A DNA stretch of 64,000 nt from Nymphaea colorata (Eukaryota > Streptophyta > Magnoliopsida > Nymphaeales > Nymphaeaceae): NCBI RefSeq assembly GCF_008831285.2, contig NC_045145.1:14028040-14092039 (forward strand), given 5' to 3'. Positions 25,007 to 38,044 of this stretch are shown here, in pieces. A program made the position numbers and the translations under genes. The notes below the pieces were generated by a model, which was not told the DNA's origin, did not search any database, and was given only the letters and a program-made list of their open reading frames with translations. Position 1 is the first letter of the stretch, and each line of letters starts with the position of its first letter.

Positions 25007-28000
25007 CTACTCGTGCGTCGGCGAACATGAGACCTTCCATTTGTTGATTCGAAGGTAGGCCATCCACGCCTTAAAACAAATCATATAAATGGGTTAGCCA
25101 AAAGAGAAGCGACCGATACAAGAGCACATAGCTCTTCCGATTCAAGCTCATAATATCGGTCCGCCATGAACAGTATGCGCTTCACAACACAAGGCTCAGA
25201 TGCACTTAGATTTAACTGGATCCGATTTCTGTACAGACATGATGTTCTTAAAAATGACAAGGAAAAGATTATTGATGTGAAATGTAGTAGATTGGATTTG
25301 AGAGTACGTACCTCCTTCTCCCAGTCACAGCGGATTGTGATGACACCGAGAATGAGGGTCTGAACAGCAGTCCCGCCAATCATACCTCCCCAAATTCCCT
25401 GCATCATCACCGCCAAGTACAGCAGCATCTGAGTTACAAGTGCAGAAGAAGGACGGCCAGTAGAGAAGCTCAATATATAACGAGAAGTAAATGAATGAAG
25501 GAAGAATTAAACGAAGCGGGTCATGGAGGAAGGAAGTACAAAAGCGGTAGCACCAGTAGTACGTCCTGTGGACCCTAAAAATATTAAAAGATGCACATAC
25601 AAGAGAGCAAATACTCAAAGAGAATTCTACATATGTGGTCGCAAAATATTGACTTATCTCAACACACAACATGAGAGAATACATACTTTCCGACTCAATA
25701 GAGAATACATACTTTATCATCTAAAACAACATATGTTTTCAATACAATGCAACAAAAAGGGGAATGAATCATGAATCAGTTTATCTGATGGGTTTTACTA
25801 ACCCATACTACCTACAAGAACCACCACCCCATACTACCATACCAGAACCACCACAAGAATGCAAAATTCTTCTTCAATGATAATGAAGCTTTATTTTTCA
25901 ATCTTCAAAATCACATTATGCATCAAAGTTACTTCTTTCATTCTTAGGATTAGGCTTATATGGTAGGCGTGGTCACTACTACACTTCTTTTTTCCTTTTT
26001 TTTTGTTTATACTTATTTTCCCTATCTAGGGTTAAACACGAATTTACCTTTTCTTTACACCATTCATTAAACATCTTCTTCAACATCTTCTTCAGAAAGA
26101 ATCTATAATTTTTTCACAAAATTTCCATACATTCTTTCTAACTTGAAAGACAAGTGTGCCCATAAATTGGGTTTAATTAATTTCTCACACCTACTTACTA
26201 GCTGTATATCTTGGGGCAGGCCAGAGTGGGTCATAACTGGTGCATTGCGAATGAAATTGGTTACATTGCGAATGAAATTGGTTATGCATACACTGTTATG
26301 CACAAAAAATTATTCATACACTGTTATGCACAAAAAAATATTCACAAGGATGTGCAATAGTATTGAAAATTGTGGAAGATATTCAAGGACTTATAAAGGG
26401 GGGGGTCATTAATAAGATGATTGTCTTAATTTTTAACTTTTTTCAGGTTAGAGCCAAAACTGTTAGGGGCAGGTTAAGATCCACCGAACTAGGAATCCGA
26501 GCGCAGAAGTGGGTTGGGTTGTTACAGTGGTATCAGAGCCGGTTTCAACACTCGAACCTAGGTCCCACATGCGCGGACGCGTGTGCCTTAAGGGAGGTGG
26601 ATTGTAACGCCCCAAAAGTTTAGTCTTGTATTGAAGATTGTAAGAAAACTTCAAGGGCTTATAAGGGAGGTGGGTCATTAATGAGATGATTGTCATGGTT
26701 CTTACCATTTTCCAGGTTGGAGCCGAAACTGGTAGGGGTGGGTTGGGTTCTGAACCAGGGACCTGAACGCGGGAGTGGGTCAGGTTGTTACAGTGGTATT
26801 CAGAGCCGGTTCAACACTCGGACCTGAGGTCCCACACGCGCGGACGCTTGTGCCTTAAGGGAGGGTGAATTATAACGCCCCAAAAGTTTAGTCTCGTATT
26901 TAAGACTGTGAGAAATCTTCAAGGGCTTATAAGGGGGGTCATTAATGAGATGATTGTCTTAGTTCTTAGTATTTTTCAGGTTGAAGCCGAAACTGCTAGG
27001 GGGCGGGTTGGGATCCACCAAACCAGAGCCCAGAAGTGGGTCAGATTGTTAGATGCAATGACCAAAATACCTTCATTAAAATAAAAAATAAATTTTTGAA
27101 AAGAGTAATTTTTTTAGAAAAATAAAAAGTCTAAAATGTCCATTAAAACATTTCACAAATACCACCAGCACTTGTTGTGCACAATGAGGTGTGCACGACA
27201 GGGTTGTGTCTTTATCTGCAAGCCCATAAATCAATCTGTGTGCAACTATGGTTAGATTAGAGTGTAATTTGTCAAGTGGTCATGGTAAACAGGGAAGTGT
27301 AAAAAGGGAAAGAAGCAAACTCACGGCAACTCCCAGGTGGAAGACCCAGCCTAGAACCACGCCCACGGGAAGACCAAAGATGTAGTAGCAGCCTACGTTT
27401 ACATAAGCCACATAAGCTTGCCATCCCGAACCCACCGCTACACCTGAGAAAAACAGTACAACTACCCGTTGATGTATGTTGGTCCATCTCTTTGATCTCT
27501 TTGACATATATATATATATATATATTAAAGGATAAATACCATACCTCAGGAAAGAGGAGGAGGAAGGAAAGGGATGTAGATTTACCCGAGAGAATGGGTT
27601 GGACGCTGTTGAGAAGGATGGTGAAGGCGAGGAGAACCGCCAATTTGGAGGTGGCGGCGAGGACAACGGCGCTGGAGGTGAAGAGGAGCGCAAACTTGTT
27701 GTGAAGAATGACGATGAGGGCCCAGAAGAAGAGTCCGATGACTGTGGAGGTGAGCACCGACACGATGGTGGCGAACCTTGCGCCTTTGCCGTTGCCGGCG
27801 CCCAACTCGTTGCTCACCCTCACCCTGCAACCATCACCCACCACCACATCAGTCGTCCGTCCAAACCTTCCTCTCCCTCTGTCTGCTTCCGATCCATCCA
27901 TTAATAAGCTCATTCCCTAATTTCCTCAAATTCTGAACTTGCCATATGTCAATATATAACTCACATTTTGCCTAGCTATTCAAGTAAGCTTAAGTGTAAG

Positions 28001-29575
28001 ATTTCCCCCGCTTCTACTTTGTTTCCTATATATGCTCGAAATACTTTTTCCTTAGATACGAACACATTTACAAGTAGTTGGGAGAACATACCCGATAGCC
28101 GCAAAGAATGCAAATGGAATCATCATTTCCCACCCGTTTATAGTCATACTGATCAGTTAATGAAAAACCCAACACAAATTAAAATTAGACTAAAGAAAAA
28201 ATCAGCAGCTCCCAGTAAATGCAGGGAATTGACGAACGCAATTAAACGAGGTGGTGGTTTTCCCTACCATATAGAAAGTGCATCCAAGGCAATTTCTGCG
28301 TCGCTCAAATTTCCAGTCAGAATTACCAAAATCCTATAATACCAATTCTCCAAACTACAAAATCGTGAACATAATTAGAAAATAAAATAAGAAGCGAACA
28401 AGATAAAGAAAAAAGGGAAGAAAGCAGACCATAACATAACTCCTGAAGCTAGAGAAAGCTTTGTGAATTCCCAAAGACCTAACAAGCCCTGCCATGACAG
28501 GCCGGTCCACGTATCAGGACAGCCGCCGCAGACGACGTAGAGAATCTGCCAGAGAGGCGCCACCCACCAGCCGATGTTGAGGGCCACGACCGCACCGATG
28601 AGGCCGAGGCCGAAGAAGGAAACGAGAAGCCAGCTCAAGAAGATGTGTATCAGCAGGGAGGCTCCAGCCATCCAGGCAATGATCATGATCTTCAGCTGAC
28701 ATTGGAGGAACCTTGTTAGCGGGAACAAGAATACTAAGCTGAACTGCTGAGGTATGAGCCACAAGGCGATATGTCCGGTGAGTTCGGCGATCTCGTCCGT
28801 CTCACCCACCAGTTTGAGGATGGGGGTGGTGAAAAAGTAGGTGGGCAGCAGAAGGAGGGCGCACGCGAGCAAGACGAGGATGGATCGCTGCAAGTAAATC
28901 CCCAGCATCGGGTACTTCCTCGCGCCGTATGCTTGGCCGCACAGCGTCTCCAGCGCGCTAGCCATGCCAAACTGCACACGTCAATGACATGGCGTTCAAT
29001 TTTTTACCAACATATATAGAACAACAAAGTTGCAAATCATCACAAACTAGTCAGTGAAAAGGGAGGAGTCCCTGTAACCACATTTACATTAAATTAAAGT
29101 TTATCTCATCATCAAGTAGAGATAGAACCTCCTTAGTTTCTACGCATGTACATTAGATCTATACCAGTTGAGGACAGGTCAAGTTCGGATCACTTTAAAT
29201 AAGCGTATTCAAAGTAGCAGCAGAGATGGAGAGAATGAAGTAAACCAAGAAGCCGTAGTTGAAGCCAACAATGACGGTGAGGGCTATGGAGAGGGCGGCG
29301 AGCTGTAGGTCGCCGAGATGGCCGACGATGGCTTGAGTGACGACATACATCCCATACATGGCAAGTCGGGTGAAGATGGTGGGGCCGACAATTGCCCATA
29401 GCTTCTTCAATTCCATCCACGTTTGTTGGAGCAACGCTGCTTCTTCTGGTTCCTCTACTTGATGGTCACGGCTTTTCTGGTGTGTTGACGGGTGAAGGCC
29501 CCCATTAACTGCAGGCCGACCTTGCTTTAGTAGAGGAGCCATCATCCCTTCTTCTGCTACATGTGGGTTTGCCAT
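25007..29575 (-). CDS. MATE/DETOXIFICATION efflux transporter, gene C (8 exons)
   Basis: Paralogue of gene A and likewise a predicted proton/organic-compound antiporter. Exons (minus): 29246-29575, 28430-28971, 28268-28354, 28092-28148, 27586-27824, 27325-27443, 25312-25398, 25007-25069; all GT-AG, continuous frame, 507 aa. The start [10 protein letters not shown] aligns with [10 protein letters not shown] of A; an in-frame upstream ATG exists at 29611. Landmarks: [21 protein letters not shown] at the start of exon 2, [41 protein letters not shown] (identical to A), [20 protein letters not shown]. Exons 1, 2 and 5 are GC-rich as in A. Intron 6 is swollen to 1.9 kb by a TRIM element array (265 bases in A). 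The C-terminal tail is 20 residues with no resemblance to the D/E tails. Confidence 0.93.
26360..27053 (+). mobile_element. Tandem TRIM-type LTR element: three LTRs, two internal domains
   Basis: The order is a 5'-truncated LTR (about 26360-26526), internal segment 1 (26527-26602), a full LTR (26603-26792), internal segment 2 (26793-26870), and a third LTR (26871-27053). The full LTR is about 190 bases and has inverted ends TGTAAC...GTTACA. Each internal segment is only about 76-78 bases. It begins one base after the LTR with TGGTATCAGAGC (26528-26539; one extra T in the second), the usual site complementary to initiator tRNA-Met. It ends in a purine-rich tract, AAGGGAGG. There is no coding capacity. 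These are the marks of terminal-repeat retrotransposons in miniature, which are known to form tandem arrays sharing LTRs. The array lies in intron 6 of MATE gene C, opposite to its transcription. Confidence 0.88.
27506..27525. repeat. (AT)10 microsatellite in intron 5 of gene C
   Basis: A short pure AT run inside intron 5 of MATE gene C. Confidence 0.9.
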
Positions 29576-31600
29576 CTTACCCAGCACCACCACTTGCCTG
29601 TTAATCTCCATCGAGAGGAAGCCCCTTTGAGTGAGAGAGACGAGAGGTGTAAAAAGAAGAGACAAGAACCCGTTACCTTGGGGCCTAATAATGACACTCA
29701 TAATACATTACTCTCTCCAAAAAAAATACAGCGGCATATATAATCGGATTTTCGTTAGCTCACCAGCCCAACCAAGTACCCGTTGAAGCTGTCAGAAGGC
29801 TTGTAAGCGTAATCTAAAGTTCCATCTGCCCTTTTCTGGCATGCTGAATACTTAATTTTTGATGAACCAAAGCATTAGGAATGTTCTGAAAGAGCAGTTG
29901 AAAGTCCAATATTTAGGTGAGATCTTATGAGTAAAATAAAAAAGACTTACATCCAACCAAAGAAATGATTTTATGAAATCCAATTTACACACCAAACGTT
30001 TCATTATTTTTTTTTTAATTTTATAACCTGGAATCTTACAATTTACACATTAATTTAATTGGGAAACAAACTTAGAGCACCAAAAGGGCATACCACGGTA
30101 GAGTAAATGTAATAAATCTAAGCATACTCAGCTGTTAAAATATCAAAGCTGATATACGCATTTTTTTTGCTTCCATCTTTTTTCTTCTAAGATTAATATT
30201 CGATTTGGAGGCATATCCCAGCAAACGACGGCAGATTTTTTGCGGCCATGTTTTTTCGGTTACCTTTTGCTTTATACATGCCTCCCTTTCTAGAAAATTA
30301 GCACTTACATTTTCTTTTGGAAGGAATAGCAAAGTTTTCCTTCGGGTGGTCCGGCAACAGGGATGCGTTTGTTTTGAGATGGTACTGAGAGGTGGAGCTT
30401 CGCGGGATGATGATCCAAATTAATTAGGAGCTACCGGATAGATTGCCAATTATTCTTATAAGGTACATTCATCTGCATCGGATCCTCATCATATATATAA
30501 AGGAGCCAAAAGTACTACCACCCGTTAATATGTCCGTCAAACTTTGCGGCATGGTTTCCCTACTTCATCTTCTTGTCTTGGCTTAAGATAAGGAGAAAGA
30601 AAATGAATTCTTACTGAAGATTTAAATACATGAAATACAATGAACGGCAATAATATTCTGGACATTTGTTTTGTATTTTTTTTTTCCCAATTAAAAGTGC
30701 ACTAGTAAGGGAAGTGCGAAGAGGCGCAGTAGAAGGGCGCATCATCGTCACTAGGTCCCTGAGCTCTAGGGTTGGAGAGGGTTTAATGGATCCCAGACCT
30801 TAAGTGTACATTTGTAATCGGGCGGTAGAGACTTATTGATTGTGATACGTGAGTTTACCAACATTGATTTACTAAAACACAAGCACTGAGTTGGACTTGC
30901 TCCCACAAGAAGAAAATGACGAAGTTTTCACTGTCGAATTTGATTCTATTTCAAGTTGTTTAACCTCTTACATGAAGAACTCCTGGCACTAAAAGTTTTC
31001 GGCATGTCCTAATTAAATATTATATATAATAATACAGTCAATAGCGGCAAAGCCTTTGGGGCAACTAATATGTAAATAAATGAGTTTTGTGGGACTGTAG
31101 CAAAAACCTGCCGCCCCTAGGGTCAGAGATACTTAGAATGAGTGCTTTGCCGTTTTATAAATCACAACATATTGAAATGCGATGGAATTTATATTTTTTT
31201 AAAAATAGGCTTTTTAATTTCAGACATGCCAATAATTGAAGCTGATCACATGCATGCCTATTGCCTACACCTAAGTTTACGGAACATAGGCGGTCTCCCT
31301 CTAAATAGAACTACATCCTAAGTTCGGACACAGTGAATTAAAACGACAAAAACCTGCCTCCTCTCTTCAATCAACGTTCAATAATGGTACGTAGGGGGAA
31401 GGGTCGGCGGGCCCAATCCAGTGCGTCGGTTGGATGAGATGCCCAAGACTCAGTTTTTTTTTTTTTTGAAACTTTGTTTTGGGGAAGAACGAGTTTCAAA
31501 TAGAAATGAAAATTCGACTTTTTCTAGAATGGAAAGGAAAAGAGTATTTAATTGTATTCTCTTTTATCCATTTTTTCATCAAGCCTTGAAGGAGTTTCTA
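29576..31600. other. 5' flank of gene C and intergenic, no gene recognised
   Basis: The first 100 bases would contain the leader and promoter of gene C; a distinct TATA box was not identified. The rest is AT-rich with no protein-like frames. Confidence 0.45.
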
Positions 31601-31639
31601 CCTTAAGCTTAGGGATGGAGATAGTAGACTTGGGGACAA

Positions 31640-32931
31640 GCAAACCATAAACTAATCTTGCATTTGCAAGATTCCTTCCTGCTAAACAGCTCACTTTTCG
31701 CTTGATCTGTGAAGAGGGAATTCAGGAGGATGAAGCAATCGCTAAGATGCTTCATGTGGAATCTGTTCGGGGGGGATTCTTGCATCATTGTTTTTGTTCC
31801 CACGGAAGCTGTTGAGAAGACGAAAATGGCTTTTAGGTTCACGGCAATCGCATGATCTGTTGGTGATTCAAGGAACAGAAGTGTGAATTTATAGAGAGAG
31901 ATTGTGAATCCCTATTTCATATTCTCGGGTCAAGGTTCTTTCCTCATTGGGGTCTTCAATGAAGAGGAAGTTGGAGCTTGAAGACTCCGAGGCAGAGTCT
32001 TGGTAGCAATTCGATGGATGCCAGGTGATTCCTTGCCAATAGAAGCGTTCCTCCCTGGATTAGGCTACCTAATCTACCCCTCTTTCTGTGGAATAGGGGT
32101 TTCTTTCAATCTATCGCTAGGTAGGCCGACTTGGTGGATGTAGATCAGCAGCAGATCCCTGATGAGAAATGGATATGCGTGGGTCGGCATTGAGGTTCCG
32201 TTAAAATTCAACCAAAAGGCCTCGGTGGAACTGGTTGTGGGTAAAGATGAAGTTCTTGCCCAGGAGATCTTGTGTGAAGGAACGATAAGGTTCTATACGC
32301 ATTGAAGACAGAATACTCACACACATGACGGATGACTCTAAGATTTTGGTTACGTCCTCACAGGAAGAGGGAAAACTCGACAACAATGGAGGTCGGTCTG
32401 AGGTTAAGGTGCGCCGTAGAGAGTGGAAAGGGGTACAAGCTCAGGGTGTTAAACCTCGGGAAGAACTTCTGAGAATGCCCTCTTACAGACCCGTATGGAG
32501 GATGGAAAGGCTCGCTAAGCTATTCTCAGTATCGCTTTTGGCATAGATTTTACAAGCACTACTAGCGTATTGTGGGAGATGAACTTGGTGCTACTATTAA
32601 AGAACTTTTTAAGACAAAAAAATTGTGAAGAGCGTAAATCTGTCCCAGATTTTTTGATGATTGAGAAGGTCCGAGAGGCCATCAACGGGAAGGATTTTAG
32701 GCCAATTGCATTATGCAATGCTTATATAAAATAATGTCAAAGATCATGGTTGAGAGGGTGAAACAAAAGCTGGGATGAGTTGTAGGCACAGACAAGGCAG
32801 CATGTCACTGACAGGGTCATCATACAAGAAGATCAAATAATCATAGTTCATTAAGTAATTAACCGTTTGCAGAAAGCTAAAGGAAGTTCAGTCCTCATGA
32901 AACTGGGCATATCAAAAGCTGACTCGATCAA
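31640..32931 (+). pseudogene. Degraded L1-type LINE (ORF1 and RT pieces), copy next to gene D
   Basis: In shifting plus-strand frames the sequence gives pieces of a plant LINE. The part around 32090-32260 resembles the end of the ORF1 DUF4283 region (a run like MRNGYARVGIEVPLKF, here with changes). The part around 32690-32760 resembles the RT block FRPIALCN...KIMSKIMVERVK. The part around 32780-32930 resembles the block ending KAKGSSVLMKLGISKA. Multiple stops and frameshifts make it inactive. From about 32225 onward it is copied at 43280-43963, where the element continues further; here it ends abruptly at 32931. Confidence 0.72.
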
Positions 32932-33657
32932 GACACGTTCGATGACACTGTTATAGGATAGACATGATCTTGAGACACAATTAAAAGAGTCGGCCACAGT
33001 TGACTGGGTTCAGAGTGTCTCCAAAGTCCGATTGCCCTCGTTTTGGACTAGATTCTATTCAAAGGACCGAAATGTAGCTTTTACATGTTAGGATCTCAAT
33101 TTAACCATAAGACCTGGTTTCGTGCATTATATTTATCCATTTGCCCCTTCGGATGCAATCCATTAATCACATTGGTTTCTACTGGTGATAAGCCCACACG
33201 ATGAATGCTCTTTTATCATGTGGATCCAAATTTTGTGTTCAGTATGCTCGATGCTGTGCCAAAAATGGTCGCTGAAGATGCAGCATCGATCAGCTTATAG
33301 TTACGGTTGTAGGAAAAAATGCACGTAATATCGGGGTGCCTGATCAGGTACATATGTATCACCTAGTTGCATTAAAAGTAAAACATTGCATCCAATAAGG
33401 GAGTTCACTCAAGTTTAAAAGCAGGAAAACAATAAAGAGCTCTGCTGCTTCCTGCCTATAAAGGAGGCAGTCTTGCCCCGCAAAATTTGATATGGGCAGT
33501 AGACCGAAGGGAAATCAGTTCGCTCTTTGATTGAGTCACCCAACAACATTAACAATATGGTCACACCGAAGCTGCTGCATCAATTACAGCACACGCGTAT
33601 TTGCGCTTGAGCTCTCCGATACCACGTAAAAGCAGAGGAGAAGACCAACAGAGCTGG

Positions 33658-35312
33658 TCAGGCATTGGGTGTCATCGTCTCGTCTGATGAACCATTTCGG
33701 GGTGTCTCAGCTGCAATTGGGGTGGTGCTCCATTTGCTAACTCGACTTCTTGCTTTTTGGGCCTACATTAACACTCAGTTCAAGGGAAAGGTCAGATTTA
33801 CCATTTCTGCTTTAACACTGTAAAAAAAATTCATGACTCAAAAATTAATTGTCTGCCATTTTTATGACCTTCGATTCATCTGTCGAACCACGTGACTACC
33901 AGACAAACGTGGGTCATGCACAAAAACCATGAGAGCTGCATGAGCAATCCCAATCTGAGCTGACCCAGCTTAACTGAGTTCAGCTCTTTAAGCACATGGA
34001 CCCGTAAGCTGCCATAAAAAGGTAGACAGGATAAAAGTTCAGAAACTGTACCTCCTTCTCCCAATCACACCGGATTACGATAATTCCCAGTATTAATGTC
34101 TGCACAGCTGTTCCTCCAATCATTCCACTCCAAAGTCCCTAAACAATGTCCCCAAAGTTGAGAGATTTCTTGTATAGAAGACCCAAATGCAGAATATCAA
34201 AAGAAAGTGAGACGCATATGTAGATGCGCACCAGGACGCTGAGATCCAGAACCCAACAAAGCACAGCACCAACAGGAACCCCAACCAAGTAGTAGCATCC
34301 TATATTTATGTAGGCGACGAAGGCCTGCCATCCTGAACCCACTGCCACGCCTGTAAACAAGGAAGAAGAAGAAGATGGCGCAACTTTTAGGGCCCATTAA
34401 TTTGGCTACCAAATGTTTGTGGGAATTCACCTGAAAGGACAGGCTGAATGCTGTTGAGAAGAATGGTGAAAGCTAGCAATATGGCCAACTTTGATGCAGC
34501 TTGAAGTACCTCTGTGCTCGAGGTGAAGACGAGAAAAAACTCGTTGTGCAGTACAATTATGAGAATCCAGAAGATTATTCCGACGACCGTCGACGTCGCT
34601 GCCGAGACAACGGTTGCAAACTTCGCTCCCTTCGCATTGCCGGCTCCGAGCTCGACGCTTACTCTAACTCTGCACGGTTCACCCACTTCATGATTGTGCA
34701 ATTAGAAACGATCTAAATCAAAATGTTCATTTTGGGTACAGCGTAGTTATCTAGGAGTAATGCTAAATATGTCATACTTCTCCATTGATTTGCTCCTGAT
34801 GACTGGTTAAGGGGGACAGGGCCGTTCATACTCCAGTGAGAATAAAATGTCTACCTTTTTCTTGACACGACGGGGGAAAAAAAAATTGGTATCATCAAAC
34901 ATATTATGTAATGCATTCGTGACTTTAACAAGCCACGAAACAGAAGAGATTTTTCAGAAACTTCTTGAAAGAACATTGAAAAAAGGCAGAAAAGGAAAGA
35001 ATCCTTCTTCGTCCTTTGGTTTCTAAACTGAACTGTACGAGAATCCACTGGTTTTGGTTTTAAAATCATGGCTGATAAAGTGGAAATGGATCGGTGGTCA
35101 ACACAATTAATCCTAAATGTCTAAAGTGAGATCATAACGGAAAGATAAAAATTAAAAAATGATGCCATTCGGGCCACATGGAATTATTGTTCTGAAACTG
35201 CAACTGGTTGGCCTGACATTGATGAATTTTCTAATGGTGTAGATCACGTGCAACGCAGAACAGTAATTGCTCGTGGCCACAACTGCATCAATTTTTTTTT
35301 TCTCAGTCATGA

Positions 35313-35343
<31 letters not shown>

Positions 35344-37241
35344 TTTATGAAACCCTCAAATGAAGGCTTCTGGCTAGTGACCAACATCTTGAGAAAGTAA
35401 GGGCGTTTTGGTTTCTGAAATAAACTAGCCTGAACTCGTGAAGGAGAAGCATGACCTTTCTTTATGCCTATGTCACGATAATAAATTTTTCATTCCCCGT
35501 TACGTGCATATGACCGAAAAAAGAAAAATGCAGATACATACCCTGTTGCAGCCAAGAACGCTATAGGAATCATGTACTCCCAGCCATTGATATTCATGCT
35601 GTCCGTAAAACAAGAAACGTAGACTAATGTATCACAGAGACGAAAAATAAGAACAAAAATGCTCATTTTTAGATGGCAAAATTTAAGAACAGAGATCAAT
35701 TGCCTAACCATATAGAGAGTGCATCAACAGCAATTTCCGCATTCTTCAATGTCCCGGCCAGCAAGACCAGGATCCTGTAGTACCAATTCCCCAAACTACA
35801 GAAAAACATGAAGACGAAAAATTATCATGACTCGGAATATGTGTGTGTGAGAGACAGAGAGAGAGGGAGAGCAGACCATATCATCACCCCTGAAGCAATG
35901 GACAGCTTGAGGAACTCCCACAGACCTGCAAATGCTTCCCTTGAGAAACCTGTCCATGTCTGAGGGCACCCACCACACACGACATAGAGAAGAAGTCCCA
36001 GAGCTGGCAACCACCACCCGATGTTAAGGCTCACCGCGGCTCCGACAAGCCCAAGGTCGAGATAGTCGATGAGAAGCCAGCTCAAGACACAATGGACAGA
36101 AAACCCAATTGCAGTAACGCAAGCGATCACGATGTTCTTCAACTGACACTGGAGGAATCTTTGCAGCGGGAACAACAAGACGAAGGCAAACTGCTGAGGA
36201 ATGAACCAGATGGCCAAAGATCCCGACAGCTCCGCTATAGCGGTGGTTTGTCCAAAGAATTTAAGGATGGGAGTCGCAAAAATGTACATTGGTAACAGAA
36301 TGACGGCGAAGATGAACATGATGATGAAAGAGCGTTGCAGATATACTCCTAGCATCGAGTATCTCCGAGCACCAAATGCTTGACCGCAGAGTGTCTCCAG
36401 TGCAGATGCCATGCCCAACTGTCAAAATTTGACATTGTTTTATTCATATATGCCGGAGTACTCCGTTTGAGAAAGGAGCATAAGTGAAGATTTGAGGTGG
36501 ATTTACTGAGTAGTTGATGTTTTCGATCTGAGCTATGTTGGATGAAAAATTCCATTTATTGTTCCAACCTCTGATGAAGAAGATGTTAATCTATTTGAGA
36601 CTCAGTCGACTAGCAGTTCAAACTGTGTTGTGATACTTGAAAAACACAAGTACTCTGTTTCTCACTGCAGGAGCATGTAGTAGCACTCAGGCCATGACCC
36701 CCGCCCATGTTGGCATGGAAAATCACTAGATAGGACAGAAAATTTCAAAACAAGTTCTTCCTAATGACAAAAGAAATCGGCACTGCATCCCATCTAATAC
36801 TGTAACACAAAAGAAAGGATTAGCTAGCAGCGGGGAAGATTAGAAAACAAATGACGATCATCTTGTATTTTGAAGTGAAAACTGTGCCCGCTCCCGAGCA
36901 ACATAGCATTAGTGGAGTGACTAGTCTATAGTGGGCGACTTGTACTATAATTGCAGAGGGAGAGGGAAAGAGAGAGAAAGTGAGAGAGCGACCAGCAAGC
37001 CGAAATTGAAACCAACAATGACGGTGCTAGCAATGGAGACAGCGGCGAGATCCAGGTCGCCAAGATGACCAACGAAGGCCTGAGTGACGACGTTCATCCC
37101 ATACGTTGCGAGCCTTGTGAAAATGGCCGGCCCTGCTATCCTCCACAGCTTCTTGGACTCGACCAGCGTCCTCTGCAGCAGAGGCACTTCCTCCTTCTGC
37201 GCCCCATTCCCATCTAGCAGCGGCACGCTCACTTCCGCCAT
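33658..37241 (-). CDS. MATE/DETOXIFICATION efflux transporter, gene D (8 exons)
   Basis: Predicted proton-coupled efflux transporter; near-twin of gene E. Exons (minus): 36993-37241, 35877-36418, 35709-35795, 35542-35598, 34431-34669, 34232-34350, 34052-34138, 33658-33762; all GT-AG and in frame, 494 aa. The start [10 protein letters not shown] was chosen because E has the matching [10 protein letters not shown]; an ATG further up in frame exists at 37286. Landmarks: [39 protein letters not shown] at the exon 2/3 join (Gly where the other four have Glu), [37 protein letters not shown] and CDWEKE. The last exon encodes a 34-residue hydrophilic tail ending TMTPNA. The Glu-to-Gly change in the conserved CLE motif could alter activity. 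Intron 1 has the weak donor GTCGCT. Confidence 0.93.
35313..35340. repeat. (TC)14 microsatellite in intron 4 of gene D
   Basis: A pure TC run; the corresponding site in gene E (about 48452-48467) is shorter, so the repeat length has changed since the duplication. Confidence 0.95.
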
Positions 37242-38044
37242 CTCTCCCTCCCTCCCGGATACTGATCGGCGAATGGAGAGAAGCAAGGGAAGAAGAGGGA
37301 ACCCCCTCCCCTGTGTTCTCGAGCTTTCTTCTGCTTCAGCCTAAAAGAGAGGAGAGGAGGACGACATGAGAGACGTATGGAGTCCAGAAGAGAGTGAAGG
37401 AAAGCATTTGTGGAAGGGCAGCTAGTTCCACTTGATCGTTGAAGGTACTGACTGTTAGGTGGGCGATCGGGGTGGTGCTGTGTCGATTTGGTCATGAATG
37501 GCATCCACGGTGGCTTCATTTCCAAGTGACTGCATTTAATAGCCACTATTTCGGGATCGCTTGCCGGCATGTTGTGTACTTTAGCCGGACCATATCATTT
37601 ATAGTTAAAGATGACTTTCAATAACGATTAGGTAAAAAGACGGAGAAAAAGTGGAGAGCAGGATCTGTTATGGAGTGGGTTGCATTGCAGATCAGGCCCC
37701 GTAGAGTAACTTAGCATATCAGATCCAAGTCTGTGAGATCCAGATCAGTGATGCTTGGCGATAGATCTAAATCTGAGATGCCAATTCAAGATGGGCGTCA
37801 ATAAGGAGAATCTCAACAAGTTGCCAATTTAGAGAAACCAGCTGCTACTCTAGATCCTGAAGCAAAGGATCAATCATGTAAAGATAATATTGATTAATGC
37901 AAGTTCCTCACTGAAAAGGAGCAGAGAATCTCTGCTCCATATGACACGGCAGAGAATCTCTGCTCCATATGACACGGCTGTAGCATGACTTCTCTTTATT
38001 AGTGGAAACCTCACCGTGGTAACGGTAGAGTGGTGTGGCATACT

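Larger units (their letters stand above)
32932..38008. repeat. Segmental duplication carrying MATE gene D (partner about 46096-51544)
   Basis: This block matches 46096-51544 in the same orientation through exons, introns, 5' and 3' flanks. It starts at a shared 'gactcgatca' phrase and ends at 'ctttattagtgga'. In both copies the LINE relic lies to the left, but 2.1 kb separates it from the duplicated block in the E copy and nothing here. Inside, the E copy has about 600 extra bases in intron 1. A 28-base direct repeat (about 37923-37978) occurs only in this copy. Confidence 0.9.

Noticed and set aside
26603..26792. Cassandra-type TRIM carrying 5S rRNA promoter boxes
   Set aside because: The general layout fits TRIM, but I see no 5S A-box or C-box sequence in the LTR.
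33466..33500. Conserved 'cctataaagg' TATA-like motif 3' of gene D (also near 46626 at gene E)
   Set aside because: It lies downstream of the MATE genes on the opposite strand with no gene following; its conservation is explained by the recent duplication.
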